29,085 nt of DNA, taken from positions 93,706-122,790 of the forward strand of contig BFEA01000017.1 of NCBI GenBank assembly GCA_003427395.1, in the 5' to 3' direction. Below are positions 28,514 through 29,085 of this stretch, one piece after another. Each line of letters starts with the position of its first letter. Within the stretch, counting starts at the first letter, position 1. This stretch comes from Chara braunii. Lineage: Eukaryota; Streptophyta; Charophyceae; Charales; Characeae. The position numbers and the translations under genes were made by a program. Under the pieces are notes generated by a model. The model saw nothing but the letters and a program-made list of their open reading frames with translations, was not told where the DNA came from and made no database searches.

Positions 28514-28750
28514 TTCTGGACGTAGGGGATGCAGGTAGGCCGCAAACGGTAGCCGTTGGTGATGAACCCCATGAAGCCGAACGTTGGCGACCCAACATGT
28601 CCGTGGAGACGCAGGCAGGACCACCGATGGACCAGACGGGATCGAAAAATGTCGTCGAGGGAGCTGCCGTCAACACCCCGATTCTTCCGGATGCTCGACC
28701 TCCAAGGGACCTCGGGAGGTCCCTTGGGGAAATCGCCAAAATGGCTGTAG

Positions 28751-28864
28751 CCCCGAGGAGTCCCCGAGGAATCCCCGAGGAAATGTTTTCACATTTTCTT
28801 TTCCGAATCTTCCCCGAGGATGAGTGGAACGACGATTTCCTTGGGGAATTTCGGGCCCCGAGGA
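28751..28864 (+). repeat. CCCCGAGGA subterminal motif cluster
   Basis: CCCCGAGGA occurs at 28751, 28762, 28773, 28812 and 28856. At the opposite end of the element are TCCTCGGGG (27024), CCCCGAGGA (26941) and near-matches at 26933 and 26996. Clustered subterminal motifs in opposite orientation at the two ends are typical binding sites of a transposase. That function is inferred. Confidence 0.7.
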
Positions 28865-28880
28865 CTGTCGAACGAGCCCC

Positions 28881-29085
28881 AACATCTCAAGGCCGGGCCG
28901 TGCTAAAAAAAAAAGAAGAAAGAAAGGTGAAAAACAAAAAGCAATCACCTCTGGTAGTGGGACGAGGGCCCTGAGGATAAGTCTGCTGATGGCTGATGTT
29001 TTGTTCTAGGGTGATGGAGTCCGAAAATACATTTGATCATTGCATTTTCTCGGGTTAAAAAAAAAAAAAAAAAAAGGCTTTTTTG
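28881..29085. other. Right edge, unassigned, with A runs
   Basis: A runs lie at 28904-28913 and 29057-29074. No gene or element end was recognised before the window ends. Confidence 0.5.

Larger units (their letters stand above)
26906..28880 (+). mobile_element. TIR DNA transposon, possibly PIF/Harbinger
   Basis: Perfect 15-bp terminal inverted repeats: GGGGCTCGTTCGACA (26906-26920) and TGTCGAACGAGCCCC (28866-28880). AAC stands immediately outside both ends, a possible 3-bp target duplication, the length made by PIF/Harbinger elements (which usually prefer TWA). Inside each end are CCCCGAGGA motifs in inverted orientation, and a longer imperfect inverted repeat extends to CCGAGGATGAGTGGAACGA on the right and its complement near 26980-26998 on the left. 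The ~2-kb interior is GC-richer than its surroundings and contains two ORF remnants. It is too short and broken to be autonomous. Confidence 0.7.

Noticed and set aside
27752-28624. Minus-strand 290-codon frame with a Leu/Val-rich stretch resembling a membrane segment
   Set aside because: The hydrophobic run comes from CAGCAG-type repeats on the plus strand. Several other frames are equally open in this GC-rich segment, and no family is recognised.
1-29085. CRISPR array, bacterial operon, rRNA or intact tRNA gene
   Set aside because: No regularly spaced direct repeats with unique spacers, no ribosome-binding-site-led ORF series, and no rRNA or fully paired tRNA was recognised.

Overview
The window is nuclear DNA of a eukaryote. 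No bacterial or phage operon is visible. It holds L1-type LINEs with an endonuclease, a reverse transcriptase and a zinc-knuckle-like C-terminus, several non-autonomous DNA transposons, long CA and GA microsatellites, A-tailed short repeats and single-base Ns. This mix suggests a plant-lineage (streptophyte) genome, possibly a charophyte alga. That assignment is inference from element types only; no host marker gene was found. I see no complete, clearly functional host gene. The window is mostly a layered transposon graveyard.

Layout. 1-3.6 kb: simple repeats and a 46-bp minisatellite whose units can each fold into two hairpins, with one dispersed copy. 3.6-5.5 kb: a decayed + strand reverse transcriptase of a type different from the LINEs (motifs NDMKQML, GIPMGK, MVDDVSV, WDFLGC), with a 161-bp duplication over its active site. 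5.5-6.8 kb: pyrimidine-rich tandem repeats and a CA microsatellite. 7.17-7.87 kb: a frameshifted RING-finger-type coding remnant. 7.9-10.8 kb: mostly unassigned sequence, with an assembly-type duplication around an N, a tRNA-like pol III box pair and a 72-bp tandem repeat. 10.8-15.6 kb: a minus-strand LINE pseudogene, split by a ~940-bp hAT-like insertion full of long hairpins and by a second insert made of related and tandem repeats. 16-18.4 kb: microsatellites and unassigned DNA. 18.4-25.3 kb: a plus-strand LINE with a long G/A-rich repetitive leader (two 249-bp units) and a frameshifted EN-RT open reading frame. 25.47-25.93 kb: three copies of a short A-tailed repeat whose head is also found at 18.44 kb and, shortened, at 4.2 kb. 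25.93-26.31 kb: a MITE with 77-bp inverted repeats. 26.91-28.88 kb: a ~1,975-bp DNA transposon with perfect 15-bp terminal inverted repeats, a possible 3-bp target duplication and an ORF resembling the N-terminus of PIF/Harbinger transposases.

The genes do not form a pathway. The useful content is the insertion history and four less ordinary items: the non-LINE reverse transcriptase, the hairpin-rich hAT-like insert, the A-tailed repeat family with a compensatory hairpin change, and the TIR element with CCCCGAGGA subterminal motifs.
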